Shown here in pieces: positions 1-8,610 of a stretch of DNA of 64,000 nucleotides. The notes below the pieces were generated by a model. That model was not told where the DNA came from. It made no database searches and saw only the letters and a list, made by a program, of their open reading frames with translations. How positions within the stretch are numbered: position 1 is the first letter of the stretch; each line of letters opens with the position of its first letter. The stretch comes from CAYSRJ01 sp964521865 (lineage in GTDB: Bacteria; Spirochaetota; B62-G9; DRHN01): contig CAZFTJ010000001.1 in assembly GCA_964521865.1 (NCBI GenBank), forward strand, positions 248,001 to 312,000, read 5' to 3'. The translations under genes and the position numbers were made by a program.

Positions 1-204
1 GGACCACAGAGGGCGATAGAAAGCGACTGTCTGGGATCGGGGGGTATATAAAAAATACCACTCTGTCTAAAAAAATCGCTTTACGGCCTTCTATGAACGT
101 GTTCTGAGGAGGTTGTGGAGTCATTCGGTGGAATTATAGAATAATGCTAAAAAAGCTTACAAATCAAGACACATTTTTTTCTTGTCTTAAGGCGGGAAAA
201 AAAG

Positions 205-522
205 ATGGTCAAAGAGCACCATCCATTTTATACTATCGCGAGGGATGAGTTAAAACTAAATCTTTACTCTGGTTTAATTCTTGATCTTTTAAAACATTGG
301 TTAGTAGGGTTGTCGAGTCACTCTGCTAGATACCTGGAGAATGCTGCACCGGATATGTTTACTGCAGTATTGAATCGGCTTCAGGGTAAAACGAACAGCC
401 TGGTGGAGCGGGTGATGAGAACGATTAATCTCCGCATTAATGTGGGGAAATGGAGTTTGGCCGGGGCGTTGAATGTTACGAAGGTACGACTGGCATACTA
501 TTACAACTGTTTCGATGCCTGA
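205..522 (+). pseudogene. Transposase C-terminal fragment
   Basis: This short frame looks like the last ~100 residues of a DDE-type transposase. What is visible is a stretch reading NSLVERVMRTINLR followed by NVGKWS and a tyrosine-rich end, a pattern resembling the C-terminal catalytic Glu region of several transposase families (glutamate followed by an R-x-x-N/R helix). The N-terminal catalytic part is absent: bases 1-204 hold no matching frame in phase with it. I infer a decayed insertion-sequence end at the upstream border of the polysaccharide locus. The family is not certain, and a small unrelated hypothetical protein remains possible. Confidence 0.45.
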
Positions 523-834
523 ACGTCTGTGGCAGCCGGAATAACCAGGAGCTTAAAATGAGCAAACCGGTGAAGCTGAAGAAACAGAGAATAAGTTCAT
601 TGTATTGATCCAAAATAAGAAAAGGGAACAGTGATTGATCGATTAATTGGGTTTTTGAGCATCTGGAACCAAAATCATGAGATAAAACAAAGGTGGTATG
701 CCTATTTTTTACTCAGGTCAACTAATTGTGACGCTACCAAAATCTTAGTTAGCGGTAGCATAATTTTCGCATATCTGGCAAAAGTTATAGAGTTCAAGTA
801 ATAACATAATCTATTACAAAAAGTGGGAGGATTT
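523..834. other. Non-coding gap with insertion-sequence debris
   Basis: No convincing gene is seen here. The only structure noted is an inverted repeat, GCTACC at 733-738 and GGTAGC at 754-759, followed by an A/T-rich stretch, which could be a weak terminator or a transposon-end remnant. The end of the gap supplies the ribosome binding site (GGGAGG) for the next gene. Confidence 0.4.
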
Positions 835-1827
835 ATGAGTTTTTGGAAAGGGAAGAAAGTTCTAGTTACAGGCGCTGGTGGCTTTATTGGGAGTTATTTA
901 ACTGAAGAATTAGTTAATTTAGAAGCAGACGTAACTTGTTTTGTTAAATACAATTCAAGAAATGATTGGGGACTTATCGATTCATTGTCAAATGAAATCA
1001 AGAAAGAAATTAGAATTATAACCGGAGATTTAAAAGATTCAGATGCTGTGGCAAAAGCTGTTCGTAAAAACAAAATAATTTTTCACCTGGGAGCTCTAAT
1101 TGCTATCCCATATTCCTATATTCACCCAAGGGACACTATAGAAACAAATATCTTAGGTATTTTAAATATATTGACCTCTGCCCTACAAAATAAAGTGGAA
1201 AAAGTCATCCATACTTCTACAAGTGAGGTATATGGTACAGCATGCTATATACCTATTGATGAAAAGCATCCATTGCAGGCTCAATCTCCATATTCAGCTA
1301 GTAAAATTGCAGCTGATAAAATTGCAGAAAGTTATTACCTATCCTATAATTTACCAATTAACATTATAAGACCTTTTAATACTTATGGCCCTAGACAATC
1401 TGCACGCTCTATAATACCGACCATAATAACCCAAGCTTTAAATAAAGATGAGATACACATAGGATCACTCTATCCTAAAAGGGATTTTACTTTTGTTACT
1501 GATACTGTTGCAGGTTTTATTAAAATAGCTGAGGTTTCTGAATCAATTGGTGAAGCAATTAATATAGGCTCAGGATTTGAGATTTCAATTGCTGCTCTAG
1601 TCAACAAGATACTGTCTCTGATGGGCAAAAAGAAGAGAGTAATCTCTGATCCAAAGCGAGAAAGACCTTTAAAGAGTGAAGTTGGCAGACTATTAGCAGA
1701 TAACTCAAAGGCAAAAAATCTACTTGGTTGGACACCAAAAATAAGCTTTGATGATGGATTAAAACAGACTATAAATTATATTAAGGATAATATCGGGATA
1801 TATAAATCAGACCTATATAATATTTAA
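835..1827 (+). CDS. NAD-dependent sugar-nucleotide epimerase/4,6-dehydratase (LegB-like)
   Basis: This is an extended short-chain dehydrogenase/reductase that most likely acts on an NDP-sugar in the cytoplasm. The Rossmann motif GAGGFIG lies at residues 13-19 and the catalytic YSASK (Tyr153, Lys157) is intact, with a TSTSEVYG strand before it. The text around RDFTFVTDTV and the 330-residue length resemble NAD-dependent 4,6-dehydratases of the LegB/RmlB group, but the substrate cannot be fixed. I chose the ATG at 835 because GGGAGG stands 5 bases upstream; a GTG at 823 is in frame but lacks a site. It is the first gene of the AT-rich polysaccharide locus, 14 bases before a second epimerase. 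Confidence 0.85.
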   Translation: MSFWKGKKVLVTGAGGFIGSYLTEELVNLEADVTCFVKYNSRNDWGLIDSLSNEIKKEIRIITGDLKDSDAVAKAVRKNKIIFHLGALIAIPYSYIHPRDTIETNILGILNILTSALQNKVEKVIHTSTSEVYGTACYIPIDEKHPLQAQSPYSASKIAADKIAESYYLSYNLPINIIRPFNTYGPRQSARSIIPTIITQALNKDEIHIGSLYPKRDFTFVTDTVAGFIKIAEVSESIGEAINIGSGFEISIAALVNKILSLMGKKKRVISDPKRERPLKSEVGRLLADNSKAKNLLGWTPKISFDDGLKQTINYIKDNIGIYKSDLYNI

Positions 1828-1841
1828 AGAAGAATGGAGAT

Positions 1842-2723
1842 ATGTCTAAAAAGGCTTTGTTAACAGGAAGTAATGGCTTTATAGGAAAGAATTTATCGAG
1901 TGAATTGCAGAAAGAATATGAGGTTATTGGAGTTGATCTAAGTGGTGATATATCTGTAGACCTAAGAAACTGGAATGAGGTTAAAAAGATACCTTCAGTG
2001 GACATCGTTTTTCATCTCGCTGCATTAATGGATGTCCCACTGTCTTTTCAAAAACCAAGAGAAATTTATGAAACCAATGTTTTGTCTATCTTAGATATAC
2101 TTGAGTTTTGTAGACAAAAAAAAGTAAAGAAGGTTATACTTGCCAGTTCTTATGTATATGGAGTCCCTCGCTATCTGCCAATTAATGAAAACCATCCCAC
2201 AGACATAAGCAATCCTTATATGCATAGTAAATTGATAGGTGAAGAACTCTGTAAATATTATCATAAGTGGTATGGGTTAAAATGCATTATCTTACGGGTT
2301 TTTAATGTCTATGGCCCCGGACAAAAAGGGAATCTATTAATCCCCACTATATTAAGACAATTACCGAGCGGAATAATAACCTTAAAAAATCCAAAGCCCA
2401 AAAGAGATTATCTTTATGTGTCAGATGTCGTCTCTGCCTACATAAAAGCTGCAGGCTATAATACAGAGAGTTATGAGATTTTTAATATCGGCTATGGAGA
2501 AAGTTATAGTGTTAAGGAAATCGTAGATAATATTTTAGTTGCTTATGGAAAAGAAGTAGAAGTGAGATATATGAATGAAGTACGCAAGGGTGAAATCATG
2601 AATACTATTGCAAATATAAATAAAGCTAAAAAATATTTGGGGTGGTATCCCAAGGTAGAACTTAAAGATGGTCTAAAAAAAACACTAGCCAGATCGGATA
2701 AATGTGATGGAGAAGAAAAATAA
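1842..2723 (+). CDS. NAD-dependent sugar epimerase/dehydratase
   Basis: This is a second extended SDR enzyme of 293 residues, related to its upstream neighbour but shorter. It keeps the nucleotide-binding GSNGFIG at residues 9-15, SSYVYG before the active site, and the catalytic pair Tyr126/Lys130 in the sequence YMHSK. The C-terminal half has RDYLYVSDVV, usual for UDP-sugar 4-epimerases and dehydratases. It probably works in series with the preceding dehydratase to make a modified hexose for the surface glycan; that pairing is inference from adjacency. Its last 17 bases overlap the next gene, a sign of translational coupling. Confidence 0.85.
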   Translation: MSKKALLTGSNGFIGKNLSSELQKEYEVIGVDLSGDISVDLRNWNEVKKIPSVDIVFHLAALMDVPLSFQKPREIYETNVLSILDILEFCRQKKVKKVILASSYVYGVPRYLPINENHPTDISNPYMHSKLIGEELCKYYHKWYGLKCIILRVFNVYGPGQKGNLLIPTILRQLPSGIITLKNPKPKRDYLYVSDVVSAYIKAAGYNTESYEIFNIGYGESYSVKEIVDNILVAYGKEVEVRYMNEVRKGEIMNTIANINKAKKYLGWYPKVELKDGLKKTLARSDKCDGEEK

Positions 2724-4701
2724 AATTTCTATTATAATTCCAGCTTATAATGCTATTGATTATCTTTGGCAGTGTGTGTCAAATATATTGATATTAATGG
2801 ATAACAGTAAATTTGGTGATTTTGAAATCATAATTGCTGAAGATGGTAGTACAGATGGAAGTGCTGAATTTGCTTCAAATTTAGCAGAGAGTAATTCTCA
2901 TATACTTCACTTGCATTCTAAAAAACGGCTGGGTAAAGGAGGGGCTTTATTAAAAGCGCTTAAAGTTGCATCTGGTGATATCGTGATTAACATAGATGCG
3001 GATTTAGATATCCCTCTTAGATACGCTTCAATGTTAATAAACCACGTTATTGAAGGTAATGATATTTCGTTTATATCAAAACGACATCCACAATCAAAGG
3101 TAAAGTCTCCTTGGTATAGAACGATAATGAGCGTAACTTATGACTGGCTTGTACGTTTAATACTCGGTTCCAAGTGTTACTCCCACCAAGGAGGCATGAA
3201 ATGCTTCCGCAAAACAAGTCTTAAGACTATACTTCCTTATGTAAAAGATAGAAAATGGTTTTTAGATACAGAAATTTTGGTACTTGCTCAATGGAAAGGA
3301 CTAAAGTTAGCTGAAGTCCCTGTTGAATGTAGTTATGGTTATGGAAAAACCACAGTAAATATCGTAAAAGATAGCCTTCAAATGTTTTATAATATACTTG
3401 AACTTAAGCATAGAGAAAGGCACATGAGAAAAATTTTAACAGGAATACAAGAGTTAAAAGTAGGCATGGTTTCATCATATCCACCATCGGGAGATAAGCA
3501 CAGTGATTATTTTTCCAGTGCTATCCCCTGGTATACCGGGAATCTAATATCTTCCCTTAGAAACAGGAATATAAAAATTGAAATATATACAAACAAATTG
3601 GAAGGATTAAAAAAACATTACGATTTAGGAAATAACACTTCTACGTTTTTATGCTGGCAAAGAGGAAGTATTTTGTATCCATTACAAATATTTACAAAAA
3701 TTATTAAAAATAGACCTACATTAGTTCATATTCAGCATGAATTTTTCCTTTATGGCACAAATATTATTTCAGCAGTTGCATTCCCCATATTATTGTTGCT
3801 TATAAAAATAATTGGTATTCCGATAATCGTGACACTGCACGGCATAGTTCCGCTTTCTAAAGTAGATAAAAATTTTATTAAAAACAATCAAAGAACATTG
3901 CCTCCTTTTATCACAAAATTAGGATTTTTCATTTTGGTTAAAATGATTACCATTTTTTCCAGTATAGTCATTGTTCACGAGCATCTATTTAAAAAAGTGC
4001 TTAGTAAGGATTATGGTTGTCCGCTGAAAAAGATAAAAGTAATTCCTCTTGGTATTGAAGAAAGAAAAGATGGGGTGAGTAAAGTAGAGGCAAAAAAAAT
4101 ATTAAATTCAAGTAATAAAAAGGTGATACTATTTTTTGGAAATATAACAGGTTATAAAGGTATAGAGCTATTAATGGAAGCCTTTCAATCATTAGTAGAA
4201 AATCATCCTGATTATCTGTTGGTGATTGCTGGAGGAGAACACCCTCATTTAAGAGGTCAACCTGAATATAAAATATATTATTCAAATTTACAATCTATCG
4301 CAAAGCAGATTTCATCTGAACAGATAGTATTTGTAGGATTTGTGCCGGAAGATATGATTTTTGTCTATTTTTCTGCGGCAGATGTAGTTGTTCTTCCATA
4401 TACTGTTTGTATGTCAAGCAGTGGCCCACTAACTTTAGCAGTTGCTTACAAACTTCCATTTTTGGTATCTCAAGAGTTTAAGGAAGCTATTACTCTTGAA
4501 GATATTATTTTTGAAAGAAAACCAGAAAAATTAGCTGGGAAAATTGAACAGTTCTTCATTGATGCTGAATTACAGAAAAAAGCATTAGAATACTCTAATA
4601 AATTGAGAAAAGAACGGATTTGGCCTAATGTGGGAGAAAAAACTTACAGTTTATATATAGAGTTATTCCAAACCTGCAATCAAGGGAATAAAAAATGGTA
4701 A
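2707..4701 (+). CDS. Fused GT2-GT4 bifunctional glycosyltransferase
   Basis: Two glycosyltransferase modules lie in one chain of about 664 residues. Residues ~8-240 form a GT2 domain of the dolichyl-phosphate-mannose-synthase type (SIIIPAYN, EDGSTDGS, the DADLD metal motif, then SHQGGMKCFR). From ~250 a GT4/GT-B module starts with VGMVSSYPPSGD, continues with LHGIVPLS and IPLGIEER, and has a sugar-nucleotide-binding region with SSSGPLTLAVA in place of the usual Glu-x7-Glu spacing. I infer that it adds one or two sugars to a lipid-linked intermediate, or that the GT2 half makes a polyprenyl-phosphate sugar. GTG (2704) and ATG (2707) both stand at the start; I took the ATG. The next 600 bases are mobile-element debris. 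Confidence 0.85.
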   Translation: MEKKNKISIIIPAYNAIDYLWQCVSNILILMDNSKFGDFEIIIAEDGSTDGSAEFASNLAESNSHILHLHSKKRLGKGGALLKALKVASGDIVINIDADLDIPLRYASMLINHVIEGNDISFISKRHPQSKVKSPWYRTIMSVTYDWLVRLILGSKCYSHQGGMKCFRKTSLKTILPYVKDRKWFLDTEILVLAQWKGLKLAEVPVECSYGYGKTTVNIVKDSLQMFYNILELKHRERHMRKILTGIQELKVGMVSSYPPSGDKHSDYFSSAIPWYTGNLISSLRNRNIKIEIYTNKLEGLKKHYDLGNNTSTFLCWQRGSILYPLQIFTKIIKNRPTLVHIQHEFFLYGTNIISAVAFPILLLLIKIIGIPIIVTLHGIVPLSKVDKNFIKNNQRTLPPFITKLGFFILVKMITIFSSIVIVHEHLFKKVLSKDYGCPLKKIKVIPLGIEERKDGVSKVEAKKILNSSNKKVILFFGNITGYKGIELLMEAFQSLVENHPDYLLVIAGGEHPHLRGQPEYKIYYSNLQSIAKQISSEQIVFVGFVPEDMIFVYFSAADVVVLPYTVCMSSSGPLTLAVAYKLPFLVSQEFKEAITLEDIIFERKPEKLAGKIEQFFIDAELQKKALEYSNKLRKERIWPNVGEKTYSLYIELFQTCNQGNKKW

Positions 4702-4706
4702 GCTAA

Positions 4707-5147
4707 ACAATTGAGATTGTGAATATGCTCAACGGTGAGTCCTTTGACTTTCTCGGTTTTGATTTTCGGCGAGTCCTGAACCGGCAAAGAACAGGCTACT
4801 TTATTCTCATGACGCTGAAGAAGAAGACCCGCAAGGCAATAAAAGCGAAGATCCGAGAGATAATCAAGCATGGAGGAGCTTCTCCGGCCAATGAGATTAT
4901 AGCAAGGATCAATGCAGCACTTGCCGGTTGAGTCAACTATTTTCGAGTCGGTAATTCAACCCGCGCTTTTAGCGAGGTGAGGGATTACCTTGAGATGAAA
5001 GTGCGCACTTTGCTGACCAGGAGGAAACGACGGCAAAAGCGCAGCGTAGGCTGGCGTAGGTGGAGTAACGAATACCTCTACGAGGTCCTTGAGTTGTTTT
5101 GGGATTGGAAGCTCCATCCCCTTGGAAACGTGGAGGCATACACGTGA
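4707..5147 (+). pseudogene. Group II intron reverse transcriptase/maturase, truncated and interrupted
   Basis: The readable text begins at IVNMLNGESFDFLGF, the standard passage just after the reverse-transcriptase fingers/palm, and runs through the maturase X domain (RKAIKAKIREI). It ends with the conserved VNYFRVGNS and the WRRWSNEYLYE stretch of the HNH-less C-terminus. An in-frame TGA at 4929-4931 replaces the tryptophan of the usual GWVNYFR, and the frame then continues open to a normal stop at 5145-5147. The catalytic YADD part of the RT is absent. The gene is therefore dead by both 5' truncation and a nonsense change. Confidence 0.85.
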
Positions 5148-5202
5148 AAGTCAATTCCATGACCTACAGGACACATAACCTTTTCGAAGAATCTCATTGG
5201 GT

Positions 5203-5291
5203 GAGCCGCTTGAGGGAAAACCTCACGAGCTGTTCTGATGGGGAGGGGCTGGAGACGGGCCAACCGGTACCGCGCCAGCCTTTTACCCGAC
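5203..5291 (+). ncRNA. Group II intron domain V and VI
   Basis: Bases 5203-5235 give the catalytic domain V: a GAGCCG strand carrying the AGC triad, an upper TGAGG/CCTCA stem closed by a GAAA-type loop, a CG bulge, and a closing CTGTTC strand. One base pair of the lower stem is mismatched compared with an ideal helix. Bases ~5245-5280 fold as a second hairpin (domain VI), and the element ends at the CCGAC of 5291. Recognition is by motif only; a covariance-model search would settle it. Confidence 0.75.
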
Positions 5292-5572
5292 AATTATTTT
5301 TCAAATGGATCAAACAATATTTGCGAAGAAAATCATTCTATGGTACTTCATCAAATTCTGTAAAAACACAGATATGGATAGCCATCAGTATATATGTACT
5401 GATCGCTATTATTAAAAAACAGTATACTTTGGAGTACAGTCTCTACATAATTCTACAGATTTTCAGTGTTATTGTCTTTGAGAAAGTACTTATTATACAA
5501 GTAGTTACAGATTTTTATATAACAAATCAATCAGTTGATTCATGTAACCAATTGCTATTATTTAAATTGTAA
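5292..5572 (+). pseudogene. IS4-family transposase, C-terminal remnant
   Basis: Directly after the intron end the sequence reads LFFKWIKQYLR, IWIAISIYVLIAII and, at the end, NQLLLFKL with a stop. This matches the order of conserved blocks in the last third of IS4-type transposases that carry an N-terminal DUF4372. Only about 93 codons survive. The 5' exon is not seen in the window, so the fragment is not functional. An IS630 element begins about 12 bases past the stop, so this spot has taken at least three insertions. Confidence 0.75.
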
Positions 5573-5583
5573 TGGGACGCAAG

Positions 5584-5612
5584 TGTCATGTCAACCTTAT
5601 AATGTCGTATAG
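5584..5612 (+). repeat. IS630 left terminal inverted repeat
   Basis: The 29-base left end begins TGTCATGTCAAC. It pairs with the reverse complement of 6767-6795 at 21 of 29 positions. Confidence 0.75.
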
Positions 5613-5655
5613 AATATGTTATATTTTCTTCATAATCAAACTGGGAGGTTTTGAT

Positions 5656-6129
5656 ATGAAGAAATATATCGTTACACTTACTGAGGATGAGCGCGAAGCC
5701 CTTGGCGCACTTACTTCCAAGGGAAAGCATAAATCACAAAAAATTATCAATGCGTTGATTTTACTTGGCTGCGATGAAGGAGAATTTCAAAAAAAGCGTT
5801 CAACGAACAAAGAAATTGCCCGGGTGCTGAACATTAGCATGAAAAAGATTGACCGCGTTAAGAAGCGATTTGTCGAAGAAGGTCTTGATATTGTCCTCAA
5901 CGGCAGAAAAGGAATGCGCATATATGACAGGAAAGCGGATGGAGATTTTGAGGCCCATTTAGTTGCATTGAGCTGCAGTGAACCTCCCGAAGGATTCGCA
6001 AGGTGGTCTCTAAGGTTGCTGGCGGACAAGGTTGTTGAGCTTGACTATATCGATAGTGTATCCCACGAAACGATACGTCGTGTTTTAAAAAAAACGAAAT
6101 CAAGCCCTGGCAGCGGAAAGGCTGGGTAA
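5656..6129 (+). CDS. IS630 transposase, first frame (helix-turn-helix part)
   Basis: This is the N-terminal half of the transposase, 157 residues. It starts MKKYIVTLTEDER and carries the paired helix-turn-helix DNA-binding region (NKEIARVLNISMKKIDRVKKRF), then WSLRLLADKVVEL and the SHETIRRVLKK helix. The ATG at 5656 has GGGAGG 7 bases upstream, so it was chosen over the longer frame starting at 5572. At the end, a run of eight A (6087-6094) moves the reading out of phase, and the text after it (SSPGSG) is non-homologous. A -1 shift there restores the family text in the second frame. Confidence 0.85.
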   Translation: MKKYIVTLTEDEREALGALTSKGKHKSQKIINALILLGCDEGEFQKKRSTNKEIARVLNISMKKIDRVKKRFVEEGLDIVLNGRKGMRIYDRKADGDFEAHLVALSCSEPPEGFARWSLRLLADKVVELDYIDSVSHETIRRVLKKTKSSPGSGKAG

Positions 6130-6164
6130 TTCCGCCTGAGCATAATGGCAGCTTTGTTGCGAAC

Positions 6165-6788
6165 ATGGAGATGGTGCTGGACGTTTATAAGCGTCCTCTT
6201 GATCTGCGTTACCCGGTTGTCTGTATGGACGAATCTCCAAAGCAGTTGATCTCGGAGACGAAGGTTCCAGTACCTGCATCGATTGGGCGGCCAGCCAGGC
6301 ATGATTATGAATACAAACGTTGTGGGGTATGCAATATTTTTCTCGCCTGTGAGCCATTGGCAGGAAAACGTTTGGTGACAGTCACTGAGAGTAAAACCAA
6401 GCAGGACTGGGCTTGTTTTCTGGAAGAGATTGCCACCCAATATGAAAGTGCAGAGAAAATAACACTGGTGATGGATAATCTGAATACGCATACCCCCGGA
6501 TCGTTCTATGAAACGTTTCTACCGGACAAGGCAAAAGCATTATGGGACAGATTTGAATTTGTGTACACTCCGAAACACGGGAGTTGGCTGAACATGGCCG
6601 AGATAGAGTTGAATGTGCTTACAGGGCAATGTCTGAACAGAAGGATTGACGATATTGAAGTCGTCAGGAAAGAGGTTCTGGCATGGCAGGAGGTCAGAAA
6701 CAATAAGAATACGAAGGTTAAATGGCAATTCACAGCAGAGAATGCCCGGATAAAGCTATCAAGACTCTATCCGACACTTGAGAGTTGA
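6165..6788 (+). CDS. IS630 transposase, second frame (DDE catalytic part)
   Basis: This is the C-terminal DDE half. Its frame is already open from the A-run at ~6087 (reading NEIKPWQRKGWVIPP), and the first ATG is at 6165. The three acidic motifs of IS630 transposases are visible: VCMDESPKQL, VMDNLNTH, and the terminal glutamate region GSWLNMAEIELNVL. The two frames together give a full-length protein of roughly 375 residues. Expression may need -1 ribosomal slippage on the A-run, known in some IS630 elements, or the A-run may be an inactivating deletion. The sequence cannot distinguish these. Confidence 0.85.
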   Translation: MEMVLDVYKRPLDLRYPVVCMDESPKQLISETKVPVPASIGRPARHDYEYKRCGVCNIFLACEPLAGKRLVTVTESKTKQDWACFLEEIATQYESAEKITLVMDNLNTHTPGSFYETFLPDKAKALWDRFEFVYTPKHGSWLNMAEIELNVLTGQCLNRRIDDIEVVRKEVLAWQEVRNNKNTKVKWQFTAENARIKLSRLYPTLES

Positions 6789-6795
6789 CATAATA
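6767..6795 (-). repeat. IS630 right terminal inverted repeat
   Basis: The 29-base right end reads TATTATGTCAAC from outside inward on the minus strand. It overlaps the 3' end of the transposase frame, whose stop is at 6786-6788, as is common in compact IS630 elements. Confidence 0.75.
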
Positions 6796-6841
6796 CTAGT
6801 GATTTTAACAATAAATTTGAATTCTGGTCTTAATAGTAAAA

Positions 6842-8587
6842 GTGATAAAAAAAACTAAAAAAGATTATTTAATACTATTTGGTATACTAGTTTCATATTT
6901 CATAATTAGCGTTTTTATTACCTATCCATTAATATTAAATTTAAAAAAAGGTTTATGGGTCGGTTATGGTGATGTATTTGGTGTAGTCTGGGGTAGTTGG
7001 ATTAACAAAAGCGGTGTTGCTGATGCTTCGAGTTTTACAGATATCATTGCTTTCCCTTTTGGAATTAATAACAATAGTCAAATAAAACAACCAGTATTGG
7101 ATATTTTATTAAGATCGCTCACCTATTTATTTAATGAGATTACCTCATATAACCTAATTATTCTCTGGGCATTTCCTCTTACTGCATTTTTTGCTTACAT
7201 TCTTTTCAGATATCTAGGATTTCGAAACTTTGCTTCCTTTGTTGGCGGCTTTATTTTTGGTTTTAATCCTTCATCTTTTTTCCAGTCAATTGGTGGGCAC
7301 CCTGCATTTTTTTTTAATATTTTTATCCCAATCCTGCTCCTTTTTCTTTTTTTAAATAAAAATAAAAGAAAGACATATACGGCAATTATTGCTGGAATAG
7401 CATGGGCACTTGTTGTACTCAGCTCTTTGTATTTTGGTTATTTTTCTATTTTTATATTAATTTTATTTATTCTTTTCGATTATAAAACTAGTTCCACAGA
7501 ACCTATTGAGTTTTTTAAAAATTATGGGATGGTTTTAGTTACCGTTTTTGTTCTTGTAAGTATATTTGAATATAGAGTTGTAATTGAACAGTTTTCCAAA
7601 CCAGCGGAAAAATTAATTGAGGTTGGCTATAGAAGGAGTCTGAAAGAACTATATGTTTATTCTTCGAGGTTATATGAATTTTTTATTCCACAGGTGACCC
7701 ACCCTGCATTTGGGGATTTATTTAAAAATGTTATAAGAGTTAAACATTATAACTCCAATCTGTTTGAACAAACCCTCTATTTAGGTTTTACTCCTTTAAT
7801 AATCATTATTTTAGTGTTTTATTTTATTGAGCGGGGTTTATTAAATAGAAAAGAGAAGGCACTTTTTTTCTTTTTCTTATCTGGCTTTGCTTTAATGATT
7901 ATATTAAGCTTTCCTCCTTCATTCACAATTTCAGGTATTAAAATACCTCTTCTTTCGTCATTTTTATATAAAGTTGCTCCTATGTTCAGGGTATATAGTC
8001 GCACTGTAATCATGGCTACACTCTTTCTCTCCGGGATTACAGTGTTATTCCTGAATTATATTTCTAAAGTTGTTAAAAAAAGAACTTGTATATTAATTAA
8101 TATCATTGTATTTATATTAATTGGCTTTGAGTATTGGGAATATTCTGGTGATTTAATTTTTAATACTTCTAATATTCCATCTGTATACAGATGGCTTTCA
8201 AAAGATAAAGGCTCAAAAGTTATTGTTGAGTATCCAATGATGCGAAGTGATGAGGTTAATTTTTATACTTATCTTTATTATCAGAGAATCCATAAAAAAA
8301 AGCTCGTTAACGGTGCATTACCTGGCACAAAAGCATGGGATTTTTATAAACAGACAAATAATATAAGTGATCCTCAAACTGTAAAACTTTTAAAAGAAGT
8401 AGGGACTGATTATGTTATAATACATTTTGGTAAATACAGTGAAGGGATGATTTCTTATCCACTCAAAAGGTTTTTTTCAGAAAACATTTCTGAACTTACT
8501 TATAATAATGGTAATTATCCAATTATTCCTTATGGACTTAAATTGTATAAAGATTTTGGAAAAGATAAGGTGTACATATTTAGATAG
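6842..8587 (+). CDS. Polytopic membrane protein, GT-C-like
   Basis: A 581-residue integral membrane protein with about ten or more hydrophobic segments and a soluble C-terminal region (~430 onward). An early extracytoplasmic loop holds an acidic residue (GYGDVFGVVWGSW, residues ~40-52), reminiscent of GT-C glycosyltransferases that use polyprenyl-phosphate sugars (YfhO or GT39-like). I do not recognise a specific family. The GTG start lies ~46 bases after the IS630 end and has no good ribosome site, so the element may have removed the native promoter or a few N-terminal codons. It probably forms a unit with the following envelope protein, 23 bases downstream. Confidence 0.6.
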   Translation: MIKKTKKDYLILFGILVSYFIISVFITYPLILNLKKGLWVGYGDVFGVVWGSWINKSGVADASSFTDIIAFPFGINNNSQIKQPVLDILLRSLTYLFNEITSYNLIILWAFPLTAFFAYILFRYLGFRNFASFVGGFIFGFNPSSFFQSIGGHPAFFFNIFIPILLLFLFLNKNKRKTYTAIIAGIAWALVVLSSLYFGYFSIFILILFILFDYKTSSTEPIEFFKNYGMVLVTVFVLVSIFEYRVVIEQFSKPAEKLIEVGYRRSLKELYVYSSRLYEFFIPQVTHPAFGDLFKNVIRVKHYNSNLFEQTLYLGFTPLIIIILVFYFIERGLLNRKEKALFFFFLSGFALMIILSFPPSFTISGIKIPLLSSFLYKVAPMFRVYSRTVIMATLFLSGITVLFLNYISKVVKKRTCILINIIVFILIGFEYWEYSGDLIFNTSNIPSVYRWLSKDKGSKVIVEYPMMRSDEVNFYTYLYYQRIHKKKLVNGALPGTKAWDFYKQTNNISDPQTVKLLKEVGTDYVIIHFGKYSEGMISYPLKRFFSENISELTYNNGNYPIIPYGLKLYKDFGKDKVYIFR

Positions 8588-8610
8588 AAGGATAATAGTG
8601 GACTAGTTCT

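Larger units (their letters stand above)
4707..5291 (+). mobile_element. Group II intron, 3' fragment
   Basis: This is the 3' remainder of a bacterial group II intron. It consists of the last ~145 codons of its reverse transcriptase/maturase, a short linker, an RNA domain V (5203-5235), a domain VI-like stem (GGCTGG paired with CCAGCC) and a typical 3' end reading TTTTACCCGAC at 5281-5291. The 5' RNA domains and most of the maturase are missing; the truncation point abuts the end of the preceding glycosyltransferase gene. The downstream exon continues directly into an IS4-type transposase reading frame, so the intron had inserted into that transposase gene. Confidence 0.8.
5584..6795 (+). mobile_element. 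IS630-family insertion sequence
   Basis: A nearly intact IS630/Tc1-mariner-type element of about 1.2 kb. Imperfect terminal inverted repeats at 5584-5612 and 6767-6795 match at 21 of 29 positions, sharing the core ATGTCAAC and GTGTCG. The transposase is split in two frames. TA dinucleotides near the ends fit the TA target preference of the family, but the exact tips are not resolved. It separates the first three polysaccharide genes and intron debris from the following membrane-protein gene, whose start lies only ~46 bases beyond the element. Confidence 0.85.

Noticed and set aside
5099..5572. A single 157-codon gene
   Set aside because: Its first part is intron RNA out of the maturase frame; only the last 93 codons are IS4 transposase text.
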